DNA of 64,000 bases from Bacteroidota bacterium (GTDB taxonomy: Bacteria; Bacteroidota; Bacteroidia; Bacteroidales; Dysgonomonadaceae). The stretch's first letter is position 1. Each line of letters opens with the position of its first letter. The notes under the pieces are model-generated. The model had not been told where the DNA came from. It searched no databases and saw only the letters and a program-made list of their open reading frames with translations. Location: the NCBI GenBank assembly GCA_023622765.1, contig JAMNYO010000056.1, positions 62,001-126,000 of the forward strand, read 5' to 3'. Position numbers and translations under genes: made by a program. Positions 15,446-24,475 of this stretch are shown here, in pieces.

Positions 15446-16521
15446 TGTATAATCTGCTTGATCGCACCCAACTCGGGATGGAAATGAACCTGTATGGGCT
15501 GTTTCTGGTTCTCGAACATCCGCCTCGCGAGCACGTCTTGTGAACCATATTGTACCACGTCCACCTCCTTATTGAATAGGACCTTGTTTTGGAACTCGAT
15601 GACCAGATCGGCCTTACCGGGCACGTTGTAAACGATACCTTCACTGAGCTTACTCTCGAGCTGTTTCAACTCTTTCTCGTTTAATTGAAGCGGAACGACA
15701 GGTGTCTTGTTCGTCAACGTGATGCGAACAGGTTCCCCCGCCAGGTTATCGGCATCCACGGGGCCCAGTTTACCCGAGAAGCGGGCTATAACCTCCCCGT
15801 TGATATCCTCCTTACCCGGGATGAAGGTATAAGAGACGGTGAAATACTCACTCTCCACACTGCCTGAGAAGAGCTCCGTGAGGGCTTTCTCTTGCATATC
15901 GATCTCCTCCATCACCATCTTGTAGGCGTTGCCGTCTGGCGGCATATTTTCTGCTTCCCCCGAAAGAATGTCGCTGCGGTTGCGGCGAAGATCGAACACC
16001 TGCCTGGCGATCAACTCCGCTTGCTTCGCCGTGGAACCGGCCATCAAGGTTTCTTGCGAGAGGAAACGGCGTGGGTTAACCAAGGGAGCCGATTTCTCGG
16101 GCAGCTTGAACTTCTCCACGGGGGCTTGTTCAGTCGCCTCCACGTTAATCGTGAGAATAACCCCATCTTCACGTAGGTAAACGAAAGGCTCTACCGTCTT
16201 ACTGCGAAATTCGACCATGAAGGAGTTCTCTTTATCGGCGATACCCTTGTTGGCAACCATAACATCCTCAAGGGTAAAACGTGTCTCGTTCTCCATGATC
16301 GGGTTGTCAATCCCCAAGTAGCGCTGCGCGTAGGGATAAAATTCGCCTCGGTGATAGGTCGTTTTCTTTACTACGAAGGTGACCTCGAACGATGTTTTCG
16401 GGAGGGCGTAAATAACGCCGTAATTGTTCGCTTTAATGGCGTTCACTCGGGTAATCTTCTGCGCGGAAGCGCAAGAAATAGCGAGTAACAGCATCAAAAG
16501 GATACCATATCTTCTTCGCAT
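15442..16521 (-). CDS. DUF4831 family protein, secreted
   Basis: 359 residues with a signal peptide (LLMLLLAISCASAQ, cleavage after SAQ or lipidation at the Cys). The order of segments KANNYGVIYALPKTSFEVTFVVKKTTYHRGEFYPYAQRYLG at the N-terminus, split here only for description, then FDLRRNRSDILSGEAENMPPDG and DVVQYGSQDVLA matches DUF4831 proteins of Bacteroidales as I recall them. Predicted to be beta-rich and exported. No enzymatic motif is seen. First gene of a small operon with the DUF3298 lipoprotein. Confidence 0.8.
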   Translation of the reverse strand: MRRRYGILLMLLLAISCASAQKITRVNAIKANNYGVIYALPKTSFEVTFVVKKTTYHRGEFYPYAQRYLGIDNPIMENETRFTLEDVMVANKGIADKENSFMVEFRSKTVEPFVYLREDGVILTINVEATEQAPVEKFKLPEKSAPLVNPRRFLSQETLMAGSTAKQAELIARQVFDLRRNRSDILSGEAENMPPDGNAYKMVMEEIDMQEKALTELFSGSVESEYFTVSYTFIPGKEDINGEVIARFSGKLGPVDADNLAGEPVRITLTNKTPVVPLQLNEKELKQLESKLSEGIVYNVPGKADLVIEFQNKVLFNKEVDVVQYGSQDVLARRMFENQKQPIQVHFHPELGAIKQIIQ

Positions 16522-16643
16522 CGTTATCGTTTGTTTAATAGTTTAACTTTCTCGTGATATTTTTGTCGTTTCATTCTCAAGATGAAGGCTTTAAGACAAT
16601 TTATAATACCATGTAACACGTTGAAGGGGGTTGACCTTGTTCG

Positions 16644-17663
16644 CTAATGCGCCGACTGGAACTGTTCCAGGAAGCGAACGTCGTTCTCGGAGAACATCCG
16701 AAGGTCCTTCACCTGGTACTTCAGGTTCGTTACCCGTTCAATCCCCATTCCCAGTGCATACCCCGAGTAAACCGTGGAATCGATCCCGCAGTTTTCCAAC
16801 ACGTTGGGGTCGACCATACCGCAGCCTAAAATTTCTACCCAGCCGCTATGCTTGCAAAAGGGACACCCCTTACCACCGCATAGGTTGCAGGAGATATCCA
16901 TCTCGGCACTAGGCTCCGTAAACGGGAAGTAGGAGGGGCGTAACCGTATCTGGGTACCTTCACCAAACATCTCCTTGGCAAAAAAGAGCAACGCCTGCTT
17001 CAAGTCGGCAAACGACACCTCCTTGTCGATATAGAGGGCCTCCACCTGATGAAAAAAGCAGTGGGCACGGTAGGAGATCGCCTCGTTACGGTAAACGCGT
17101 CCCGGGCAGATAATCCGAATGGGAGGCGAGGTTTTCTCCATCACGCGGGTTTGGACCGATGAGGTGTGCGTGCGCAACACGATCTGCGGATCGTTCTGGA
17201 TGAAGAAAGTGTCCTGCATATCCCGTGCCGGATGGTCATCGGCAAAGTTGAGCGACGAGAAGACGTGCCAGTCGTCCTCCACCTCCGGCCCTTCGGCAAT
17301 TGAGAATCCTAGGCGTTTAAAGATGTCGCAAATCTCCTCCTTCACGATGGAGATGGGGTGGCGTGAACCCAGGGGTACCGGGTAAGCCGTCCGTGAAAGG
17401 TCGATTTTCACGTCGGAAACCGCGTGACTTTCAAATTGTTCCTTGAGCGTTCGTACCTTCTCGGTTGCTTTCGTCTTCAACTCGTTCAATCGTTGCCCGA
17501 TTTCCCGCTTTTGTTCGGGAGGTACACTGCGGAAGTCGTCCATCAACGCGGCAATCACTCCTTTTTTCCCCAAGTACTTGACCCGTGCCGACTCCAAGGC
17601 GTCAAGGTCATATGGGGCCAATTGCTCGATCTCCTTTAAAAGGATATCTATTTTTTCTACCAT
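16644..17663 (-). CDS. pheS: Phenylalanine--tRNA ligase alpha subunit
   Basis: 339 residues from ATG 17663, the normal PheS length. A longer frame from 17762 would read back across the promoter, so the internal start MVEKIDILLKEIEQL is chosen. N-terminal coiled coil binds tRNA; class II motifs follow: HPISIVKEEICDIFKRLGFSIAEGPEVE (described in two parts), NFADDHPARDMQDTFF, motif 2 near RNEAISYRAHCFFHQVEALYID and the C-terminal GMGIERVTNLKY. It charges tRNA-Phe together with PheT, which is not in this window. Divergent from tilS. Confidence 0.97.
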   Translation of the reverse strand: MVEKIDILLKEIEQLAPYDLDALESARVKYLGKKGVIAALMDDFRSVPPEQKREIGQRLNELKTKATEKVRTLKEQFESHAVSDVKIDLSRTAYPVPLGSRHPISIVKEEICDIFKRLGFSIAEGPEVEDDWHVFSSLNFADDHPARDMQDTFFIQNDPQIVLRTHTSSVQTRVMEKTSPPIRIICPGRVYRNEAISYRAHCFFHQVEALYIDKEVSFADLKQALLFFAKEMFGEGTQIRLRPSYFPFTEPSAEMDISCNLCGGKGCPFCKHSGWVEILGCGMVDPNVLENCGIDSTVYSGYALGMGIERVTNLKYQVKDLRMFSENDVRFLEQFQSAH

Positions 17664-17690
17664 ACAGTATGCTATAAATCTATTCCACTG

Positions 17691-17698
17691 CAAAAATA
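17691..17698 (-). promoter_or_regulatory. pheS -7 promoter box
   Basis: TATTTTTG on the minus strand, 28 bases ahead of the chosen pheS start. It supports the start at 17663, since the longer frame would begin upstream of the transcript. Confidence 0.6.
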
Positions 17699-17742
17699 CA
17701 CTTTTTATCGCTATTTCACCCCGTTTCGTGGGGACAATTTTG

Positions 17743-17750
17743 TACTTTTG
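17743..17750 (+). promoter_or_regulatory. tilS -7 promoter box
   Basis: TACTTTTG on the plus strand in the TTTTGTACTTTTGC context common before Bacteroidetes genes, 48 bases upstream of the tilS ATG. Confidence 0.6.
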
Positions 17751-17798
17751 CCCAACTGACAAGGATACTATCGAACGGGTGACTTGAAAACATGAACA

Positions 17799-19211
17799 AT
17801 GATTGAAAGGGTACGAACATACATAGAGGGTAAAAAACTACTGCAGCCCAACGCTAAGGTTATCGTGGGGCTTAGCGGTGGGGCCGACTCGATGGCGTTG
17901 ATCGATATCCTCACAAGGTTGGACTACCACTGCGTAGCCGCGCACTGCAACTTTCACCTGCGTGGTTCCGAGTCGGAACGGGATGCCGACTTCGTGAAGG
18001 GGTGGTGCGAGCACCACGATATTCCCCTGTTGAGCATCGATTTCGATACCTGTCTACACGCGAAAGAGCAGGGGCTCTCCATCGAGATGGCCGCCCGGGA
18101 ACTGCGCTACGACTGGTTCGAGGCGAATCGCCAAGAGCAGGGGGCGGAAGCGATCGCGGTTGGCCACCATAGAGATGACTCGGTGGAGACAGTGCTGTTG
18201 AACCTTATTCGAGGTACCGGTATCAAGGGATTGACCGGCATCACGTCCAAGAACGGGTACGTTGTCCGCCCTCTATTAGCCGTCACCCGCTCCGATATCA
18301 AGGCATACGTCGCCAAGAGATCCATCCCGTACGTGACCGATAGCACCAACCAACAGGAGTTGTATGTCCGTAATCTTATCCGATTACGTATCCTGCCGGA
18401 GCTTGAAAAGATTAACCCAAAAGTTAGGGAGGCGATCTACCGCACTTCCCTCAACTTGGCCGAGGTGGAAAAGCTCTACAACCGGTCGATCGAGGAGGCA
18501 CGTCGTGCGTTATGGAACGACGTGGGAAATGAGGTCAACGACGAGAACAACATGGGGAGTGGAAATGGGGATGGAAGCGATAACGATAATGGTAACGGTA
18601 AGAGTAACAACAGCAACGAAATCAGGATCAATATAAGTCTGCTGTTGAAGAGTGCTTCCCCTCAAGCGGTGTTGTTTGAACTGCTTTCGCCGCTGGGCTT
18701 TTCGCCTTCCACCATCCGGGATATCCTCGAGAACCTGACCGGCGAGCCAGGGATGCAGTTCTACGGGGGATCTTACCGGTTAATCAAAGATAGGGAGTAT
18801 CTGCTCCTGCACACGCGTGAGGAAGGAGATGCCGACCCAGAGCTGTTTCTCATCGAAGCAGGGGTTGAACAAGTCGATTTCCCGGTGAAGTTGACCCTTA
18901 GGATGGAAACGATGCCGGTCACTATTCAGAAAGAGTCACGCTTCCTATACATGGACGCCGATAAGGTAACGTTTCCCCTAACGCTTCGAAAGTGGCAGTC
19001 TGGCGACTGGTTTATCCCCTTTGGCATGAAGGGAAGGAAGAAGCTGAGCGATTTCTTTGTGGACAAAAAGTTCAGTCTCAAAGAGAAAGAGGATGTATGG
19101 CTACTTCTATCGGGCGATCAAGTAGCCTGGCTGGTGGGCGAGCGGAGTGACGACCGTTTTCGGGTTACCGAGTCGACCAAGCGGGTGCTCGTGATTGAAT
19201 GGAGCAGTTGA
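17799..19211 (+). CDS. tilS: tRNA(Ile)-lysidine synthase
   Basis: 470 residues. The PP-loop ATP motif VGLSGGADS is at about 22-30, AHCNFHLRG follows, and GHHRDDSVETVLLNLIRGTG near 125 completes the N-type ATPase. The C-terminal domain ends with LSDFFVDKKF and VAWLVGERSDDRF, as in other TilS. It changes the wobble C of the CAU tRNA-Ile to lysidine so that AUA is read. An Asn/Asp/Gly/Ser-rich run at about residues 243-270 interrupts the middle domain (nucleotides about 18526-18625); it is in frame and probably a surface linker. Gene is essential in most bacteria. Confidence 0.96.
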   Translation: MIERVRTYIEGKKLLQPNAKVIVGLSGGADSMALIDILTRLDYHCVAAHCNFHLRGSESERDADFVKGWCEHHDIPLLSIDFDTCLHAKEQGLSIEMAARELRYDWFEANRQEQGAEAIAVGHHRDDSVETVLLNLIRGTGIKGLTGITSKNGYVVRPLLAVTRSDIKAYVAKRSIPYVTDSTNQQELYVRNLIRLRILPELEKINPKVREAIYRTSLNLAEVEKLYNRSIEEARRALWNDVGNEVNDENNMGSGNGDGSDNDNGNGKSNNSNEIRINISLLLKSASPQAVLFELLSPLGFSPSTIRDILENLTGEPGMQFYGGSYRLIKDREYLLLHTREEGDADPELFLIEAGVEQVDFPVKLTLRMETMPVTIQKESRFLYMDADKVTFPLTLRKWQSGDWFIPFGMKGRKKLSDFFVDKKFSLKEKEDVWLLLSGDQVAWLVGERSDDRFRVTESTKRVLVIEWSS

Positions 19212-19327
19212 GTAATTTTTTCCATTTTCCATGCAACGTTTTTCGTTTATTCGCATCTAATAAAATAGATGCACGGCACTTTTCATGCACGGCACATTTT
19301 ACTTACTCATTAAACAAACGTACAGAG

Positions 19328-19465
19328 ATGAAGCGTAGCAAAGTTAAAGACCTTTTAATGTTGGGTGCCTTGGCGAGTATGGCCTATTACATTGCCCGTT
19401 ATTATCGTCAAAAGAAACAGGAATCCAGGAAGTTAAGGGAATCGATCCACTTTCAGTTGTTTTAA
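19328..19465 (+). CDS. Small predicted membrane protein
   Basis: 45 residues from ATG 19328, MKRSKVKDLLMLGALASMAYYIARYYRQKKQ given in part: a basic start, one hydrophobic helix (LLMLGALASMAYYIA) and a basic tail. This looks like a single-pass membrane peptide. It is placed between tilS (117 bases) and serS (77 bases) on the same strand. I recognise no family. Coding is plausible from the helix and conserved style but not proven. Confidence 0.5.
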   Translation: MKRSKVKDLLMLGALASMAYYIARYYRQKKQESRKLRESIHFQLF

Positions 19466-19503
19466 CGGCCGCTAGTTGAGGGTTAGCGCGACGATTTTTT
19501 TTG

Positions 19504-19511
19504 TACCTTCG
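19504..19511 (+). promoter_or_regulatory. serS -7 promoter box
   Basis: TACCTTCG in the context TTTTTTGTACCTTCGCGC, a frequent Bacteroidetes promoter form, 30 bases before the serS start. Confidence 0.6.
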
Positions 19512-19541
19512 CGCTAATCATTCACGGTTGAATCATTCAAT

Positions 19542-20819
19542 ATGCTCACACTTAAAGCCATTAACGAAAATCCGGAGGGGATCGTCCGCAGCCTTTCGAA
19601 GAAACATTTCGATGGGAAAGAGATTATTGACGAAGTAATAGCGCTCGACGCGGTACGGCGTGATTCGCAAACCTCGCTCGATGCGGTGTTGTCAGAAATA
19701 AACTCACTCTCCCGATCGATCGGTACCTTCATGCGTGAAGGCAAAAAAAAGGAGGCCAACGCCGCCAAGGAAAAGGTGGGTCCTTTAAAAGAGTCATCCA
19801 AGGAGCTCGTTGAAACGCTCAAGGATGCTGAAGAGAGGATAGAACAGCTATTGGTCACCATCCCCAACCTTCCCCACGAGTCGGTACCCGAGGGTAAGTC
19901 CGCGGAAGACAACCTCGTGGAACGGAGTGGGGGAGTGATGCCCTCGCTGCCGGAAGGCGCGTTACCGCATTGGGAGTTGGCCAAACAGTACGACCTCATC
20001 GATTTTGAGCTGGGTGTGAAGATAACGGGCGCGGGATTCCCCGTCTACAAAGGGAAAGGGGCCAGGTTACAACGCGCGCTGATCAACTTCTTCTTAGACA
20101 GTGCACGAGACGCAGGTTTCCTGGAAGTTCAACCGCCCTACGTGGTGAACAGCGCCTCGGGGTTCGGTACCGGACAACTGCCCGACAAGGAGGGGCAGAT
20201 GTATCATATCGGGCTGGACGACCTCTACCTCATCCCCACATCGGAGGTGCCGGTGACCAACCTCTACCGCGACGTGATCCTGGAGGAGGATGAACTCCCG
20301 GTGAGAAACACTGCCTACTCTGCCTGTTTTCGCCGCGAAGCGGGTTCTTACGGGAAGGATGTACGTGGGTTAAACAGGTTGCACCAGTTCGACAAGGTGG
20401 AGATCGTTTGCATCGACAAGCCGGAGAGGTCGTACGAGCGGCTCCGGGAGATGGTGGACTACGTGCAGACGTTGGTGGAGAAGCTGGGGTTGCCGTGGCG
20501 TATCCTCCGCCTCTGTGGTGGTGATATGGGTTTCACATCGGCGCTAACGTTCGACTTCGAGGTCTTCTCCGCGGCGCAGGAGCGTTGGCTGGAGGTGAGC
20601 TCCGTCTCCAACTTCGAAAGCTACCAGGCCAACCGGCTGAAATGCCGCTACCGGGACGGCGACCGCAAGATACAGCTATGCCATACGCTCAACGGGAGCG
20701 CATTGGCGCTTCCGCGCATCATGGCGGCGTTGCTTGAAAATAACCAAACGGCAGAGGGGATTCACGTACCCGACGTGCTGGTACCCTATTGCGGCTTCGA
20801 CTTCATCGCGATGAAATAG
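19542..20819 (+). CDS. serS: Serine--tRNA ligase
   Basis: 425 residues, normal length. The N-terminal antiparallel coiled-coil arm (about residues 30-110, rich in Lys/Glu) grips the long variable arm of tRNA-Ser. Catalytic class II motifs: TSEVPVTNLYRD, motif 2 SACFRREAGSYGKDVRGLNRLHQF (shown only to fix identity; key residues Arg-Arg-Glu) and motif 3 with NGSALALPRIMAALLEN. It also charges tRNA-Sec where present. Ends 13 bases before the convergent epimerase gene. Confidence 0.97.
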   Translation: MLTLKAINENPEGIVRSLSKKHFDGKEIIDEVIALDAVRRDSQTSLDAVLSEINSLSRSIGTFMREGKKKEANAAKEKVGPLKESSKELVETLKDAEERIEQLLVTIPNLPHESVPEGKSAEDNLVERSGGVMPSLPEGALPHWELAKQYDLIDFELGVKITGAGFPVYKGKGARLQRALINFFLDSARDAGFLEVQPPYVVNSASGFGTGQLPDKEGQMYHIGLDDLYLIPTSEVPVTNLYRDVILEEDELPVRNTAYSACFRREAGSYGKDVRGLNRLHQFDKVEIVCIDKPERSYERLREMVDYVQTLVEKLGLPWRILRLCGGDMGFTSALTFDFEVFSAAQERWLEVSSVSNFESYQANRLKCRYRDGDRKIQLCHTLNGSALALPRIMAALLENNQTAEGIHVPDVLVPYCGFDFIAMK

Positions 20820-20831
20820 CCAATATACTGC

Positions 20832-22085
20832 TTACCAATTAGTATCAAATAACTTATTGGGTACGACCCCGATACCGGGTAGGTCGGTGGCTATGATTTT
20901 CCCGTTTTGCAATGTGGCACCATCAAAGCAATCATTCGCAATAAGCAACGCCCCATCCAAATCTGCGAAATCCATACCCGCGTAGAGCTGTGACGCCGCC
21001 GAGATAGCACAAGAGGTTTCGGTCATGCAGCCCATCATCACCTTCATGCCCAACGCTTCTGCCAGGTTGCGCATCTTCCACGCTTCACGCATACCGGTGC
21101 ACTTCATCAGCTTGATATTGATCCCCGAAAAGACCCCTTTAAGGCGGTGGAGGTCGCTCAAGCGCTGTACCGATTCGTCGGCGAAGATCGGCAGAGGGCT
21201 CTCTTCCGTTAGCCATGCTATGTCGTCCAGCTTCAGCTTGGGCATAGGCTGCTCCACCATCACGATACCCTCCTCTTTGAGCCAAAGGATCATATCGAGC
21301 GCCTCCAGACGCTCCTTCCAGCCCTGATTCGCGTCTACCGCCAGCGGCAAGTCGGTTACGGAGCGAATGGCTTTGATCATCCTCTTGTCATCAGGACCAC
21401 CCACCTTTACCTTCAGTATATTGAAATCTCCGAGTACCTCGCGGGTCTTCTCTTTCACCACATCGTCACTGTCAATACCTATGGTAAAGGTCGTGTAGGG
21501 CACCTCTGTTTTATCAAGACCGTACATGTTGTACCATGGGACGCCTATCATCTTTCCCACCAGGTCGTGCAGCGCGATATCTACCGAAGCTTTCGCGGCG
21601 CTATTGTTTATAGCGATGTTATCCACGTAGGTGAGGATATCTTCCATGTGCGAGGGGGTTGAAAAACGCGAAAGATCTATCTTTTTCAAGAACTCGATCA
21701 CGGAGGCTTGCGTCTCTCCCAGGTAGGGGGGGAGTGAGGCTTCGCCGTAACCGGTTACCCCCTCGTACTCGATCTTGGTGAGCACCACCGGGGTGCTTTT
21801 CCTGGAAAAACCGGAGATGGTAAACGTGTGCTTGAGCGCTAAATCATAAGCCCTCCAGGAGAGTTTCATCTTTGCCGACGGAGCTTTCCCCCCGGCTTTC
21901 CCCCCGGCCGGAAGTAAAGATGACAAGGAGTTACCGGATGAGGAGGGCTTCATCCCTTTCTGCCCAGCATTAACACCGGCAGGAAGCAAAGCCACCGATA
22001 ATCCGGTCGCGATGGCAGCCGATGTTTTAATAAATTGTCGACGAGAGTGTTGCATAGGTGCTGTGTGATGGTTGCTTGTATCCAT
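20832..22085 (-). CDS. L-Ala-D/L-Glu epimerase (enolase superfamily), exported form
   Basis: 417 residues. A twin-arginine signal (SRRQFIKTSAAIATG) indicates Tat export. A Gly/Ser/Lys-rich linker with two LLPAG copies follows, then the enolase-superfamily barrel: KVKVGG with the KxK pair, metal ligands in AVDANQGW, MVEQPMP and FADESV, and the second catalytic Lys in NIKLMKCTG. The family epimerises the D-Glu of the murein dipeptide L-Ala-D-Glu to L-Ala-L-Glu. Start 22085 lies two bases after the stop of the NlpC/P60 gene, so the two are coupled and act in murein peptide breakdown. Confidence 0.9.
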   Translation of the reverse strand: MDTSNHHTAPMQHSRRQFIKTSAAIATGLSVALLPAGVNAGQKGMKPSSSGNSLSSLLPAGGKAGGKAPSAKMKLSWRAYDLALKHTFTISGFSRKSTPVVLTKIEYEGVTGYGEASLPPYLGETQASVIEFLKKIDLSRFSTPSHMEDILTYVDNIAINNSAAKASVDIALHDLVGKMIGVPWYNMYGLDKTEVPYTTFTIGIDSDDVVKEKTREVLGDFNILKVKVGGPDDKRMIKAIRSVTDLPLAVDANQGWKERLEALDMILWLKEEGIVMVEQPMPKLKLDDIAWLTEESPLPIFADESVQRLSDLHRLKGVFSGINIKLMKCTGMREAWKMRNLAEALGMKVMMGCMTETSCAISAASQLYAGMDFADLDGALLIANDCFDGATLQNGKIIATDLPGIGVVPNKLFDTNW

Positions 22086-22087
22086 GA

Positions 22088-24442
22088 TTAATAAATATTG
22101 TATAATTCGTTCTCGAAAACGGCATCGATTCCCTCTGTTCCTACCTCTCCAATGATTCTCTTCGCACGTAAATATCGGGCGGCATTGTACGCGTCATACA
22201 ACTCGTCGGAGGGCTCGAGGCTATTTACCCTAATCGGGTTCCCCGCGTGAATAAAGCGTTTGTTACCGATATATATAGCCACGTGAACCACGCGCTCCCT
22301 GGGATGTTGCTCGGTGGCCTTCTCCCCGAAAAAGAGCAGGTCACCCGGCTGGAGCTGGCTGAAATCACCGGTTTGGTCAATCAACTTTCCCACCTGTGCC
22401 TGCTGTGACGCGTCTCTCGGGATAATAACTCCGTGCAGGAAGTAAATGGTTTTGGTAAAACCGCTGCAATCTAACCCCTTGCTTGAAGTACCTCCCCAAA
22501 GGTAGGGAATACCCATGAACTGATGGGCTAACGTGACGATGGATTCACCGGTCAGTTCACTTTTTATCCACTTGTCGGTAACCACTTCGGCATCGGCTTG
22601 AGAGACATAGGCCTCCCTGCCATCGGGATAGCGTACCCTATAATATGCCCCATGCTCGCCCAATAATTCCAGCATATTGCCAATCACCAGATCGGAAACG
22701 GGTTGCGACTGTTCATCACCCTGCTCAAATGAGCGGGCATATAGCGAGGTAATCATCACTTTTGTTTTTTTCATGTAGTGATGCCATTGGGTTTTCGTCA
22801 TCTCTTGCACCGATCCATTCATCCATCCTGTATAGCTGTCGGGGGTTTGAACGCGGGACCAACTCCCCTTTTTCTCCAGTATCCTTACAGGTGTTCCCAG
22901 CAGGGCTTGAGTAACCAACTCAGCACGGTAGTTCGGTTCGGCGCGGAGCGTACCCACCGAATTGCAAATGACCCCCAACGTTTCATCGCCTAATCGGTCG
23001 GACGATAGGTAGGAGACCTCCATCTTGTAGCGCCATCGGTCAAAATAGAGGTTCCAGTCATCGGTCTCCACTTCTCCCCGTTGAAAATCCACGTTTTCAC
23101 TGCGGGGGTACTTTTTTGCAGGAGAAAAACTGTCAGAAAAGTCACTGTTCAGATAGAGGCGGTAGGAATCGATTCCGCTCATGAAAAACTCGCGCCCCGG
23201 GTCGATGGGAATCTCTTCTCCTCGCCCAAAAGAGACGTCACAGGGCACCCATCCGGTGCCCTCAAAATAGACCTCTGCCCAGTCGTGCAGGTTCACTTCA
23301 TCCGGGTGCATCATCCATCCGCTTTGCCAGCGGGCCGGAATGCCCTTGTAGCGCAACATGGTAATAAGCAATAGGGCCACCTGCCCGCAATCCCCCTTCC
23401 TGTTTTCAATCACGTATTCCGGTATGTTAGGAATGGTGGAGTACTCAATGGCACTTGCCCATGGGTAGTTGGCCACGATATATCTATATATGTCTTGCAG
23501 CGTCTCGACCGGTGTTTGGGCATTCGCGGTGATGCTGTCGGTAAGCGCTTTAATGTTGTTCGAGAACTGGATATGGGGTGGCCGTTCGGCGGTATATCGT
23601 TTATACAGTTTGCTGTTTTTGTTATAGGGTTTTACCTCGATTTCGGACAGGTTAAACCACTCGCCTCGCGAAGCGAATTCAAACTCCACGGTAAAGATCG
23701 TGGGGTTCTCTTTCATCGCATCCTGCTCCATGTATATCGATGAGTGAGCCGTTTCGTTGCCGGATAGCGTGTGGTGGGAAGGTGAACTCGCCAACAGTTT
23801 AACCGCTGTTTGCCGGCCGATATCTTGTCGGGGAAAGGGCAACCATGCCTTTACGGTTCGACCGTCTTCAACGGCTTCACTCCCTACCGTAAGGGTATAG
23901 CGCACGCTCATGCTCTTTTTAGGAAGCAGGTACTTCCCGGGGATTCCCGTGACTCTCTTGTGATTAAAGGCATCCACGAGCAGCGAGGCGGAGGGAGTAT
24001 CCGATGCCGGAGCGGGCTTTTTGTTCATTTTTTTCGCCGTAGCATCTACCCGGAAAACATTGGGTACGGCGTTCCGAAAATAGCGTTTCTCCCCATCAAT
24101 CACCCGGTACTCCAACACCTTTGACTGCTCCCATTGGCTTAACAACGAGTCGCCTGGTGTGAAGCCATACCCTGCTTCAAACTGGCTTAGGATATCTGCT
24201 TTCGTTCTACGAAAATCTAAACAGACCCTATGCAACGAATCCTTTGTGAAAAGCAGCTTCATCTTCTCGTTTTCGGATATCTCAGGGCTTATGACAATAG
24301 CATCAATTAATTGCGATGCTTTTGTAAAGTTGCCCTTTTCAATTTCCAACTTCACCTTTTCGCGGAGATCGTTATGTTGCGGGGTATAACCGGGAATGAT
24401 GCACAGTAATAGCGCGAATAAAACAACTCTCATACTTGGCAA
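22088..24442 (-). CDS. Transglutaminase-like, SH3 and NlpC/P60 domain murein hydrolase
   Basis: 784 residues with a signal peptide. A transglutaminase-like domain at about 310-410 has the Cys in KGDCGQVALL (about 350), His in NLHDWAEVYF (about 384) and Asp in PCDVSFGRG (about 399). SH3b-like segments (RAEPNYRAELVTQALLGTPVRI) lie at 490-620. The C-terminal NlpC/P60 domain has YLWGGTSSKGLDCSGF (Cys about 657), VVHVAIYIG (His about 721) and HAGN. NlpC/P60 enzymes cleave gamma-D-Glu-diaminopimelate bonds, giving L-Ala-D-Glu for the epimerase encoded next. The transglutaminase-like part may act as a second peptidase; its substrate is not known. Confidence 0.9.
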   Translation of the reverse strand: MPSMRVVLFALLLCIIPGYTPQHNDLREKVKLEIEKGNFTKASQLIDAIVISPEISENEKMKLLFTKDSLHRVCLDFRRTKADILSQFEAGYGFTPGDSLLSQWEQSKVLEYRVIDGEKRYFRNAVPNVFRVDATAKKMNKKPAPASDTPSASLLVDAFNHKRVTGIPGKYLLPKKSMSVRYTLTVGSEAVEDGRTVKAWLPFPRQDIGRQTAVKLLASSPSHHTLSGNETAHSSIYMEQDAMKENPTIFTVEFEFASRGEWFNLSEIEVKPYNKNSKLYKRYTAERPPHIQFSNNIKALTDSITANAQTPVETLQDIYRYIVANYPWASAIEYSTIPNIPEYVIENRKGDCGQVALLLITMLRYKGIPARWQSGWMMHPDEVNLHDWAEVYFEGTGWVPCDVSFGRGEEIPIDPGREFFMSGIDSYRLYLNSDFSDSFSPAKKYPRSENVDFQRGEVETDDWNLYFDRWRYKMEVSYLSSDRLGDETLGVICNSVGTLRAEPNYRAELVTQALLGTPVRILEKKGSWSRVQTPDSYTGWMNGSVQEMTKTQWHHYMKKTKVMITSLYARSFEQGDEQSQPVSDLVIGNMLELLGEHGAYYRVRYPDGREAYVSQADAEVVTDKWIKSELTGESIVTLAHQFMGIPYLWGGTSSKGLDCSGFTKTIYFLHGVIIPRDASQQAQVGKLIDQTGDFSQLQPGDLLFFGEKATEQHPRERVVHVAIYIGNKRFIHAGNPIRVNSLEPSDELYDAYNAARYLRAKRIIGEVGTEGIDAVFENELYNIY

Positions 24443-24475
24443 TTTTCGTGAAAATGATCTGTTTAAACAAATATA

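Noticed and set aside
17664..17762. Longer PheS start at 17762
   Set aside because: The additional 33 codons cover the pheS promoter and the tilS promoter region, and PheS normally begins near MVEKIDILLKE.
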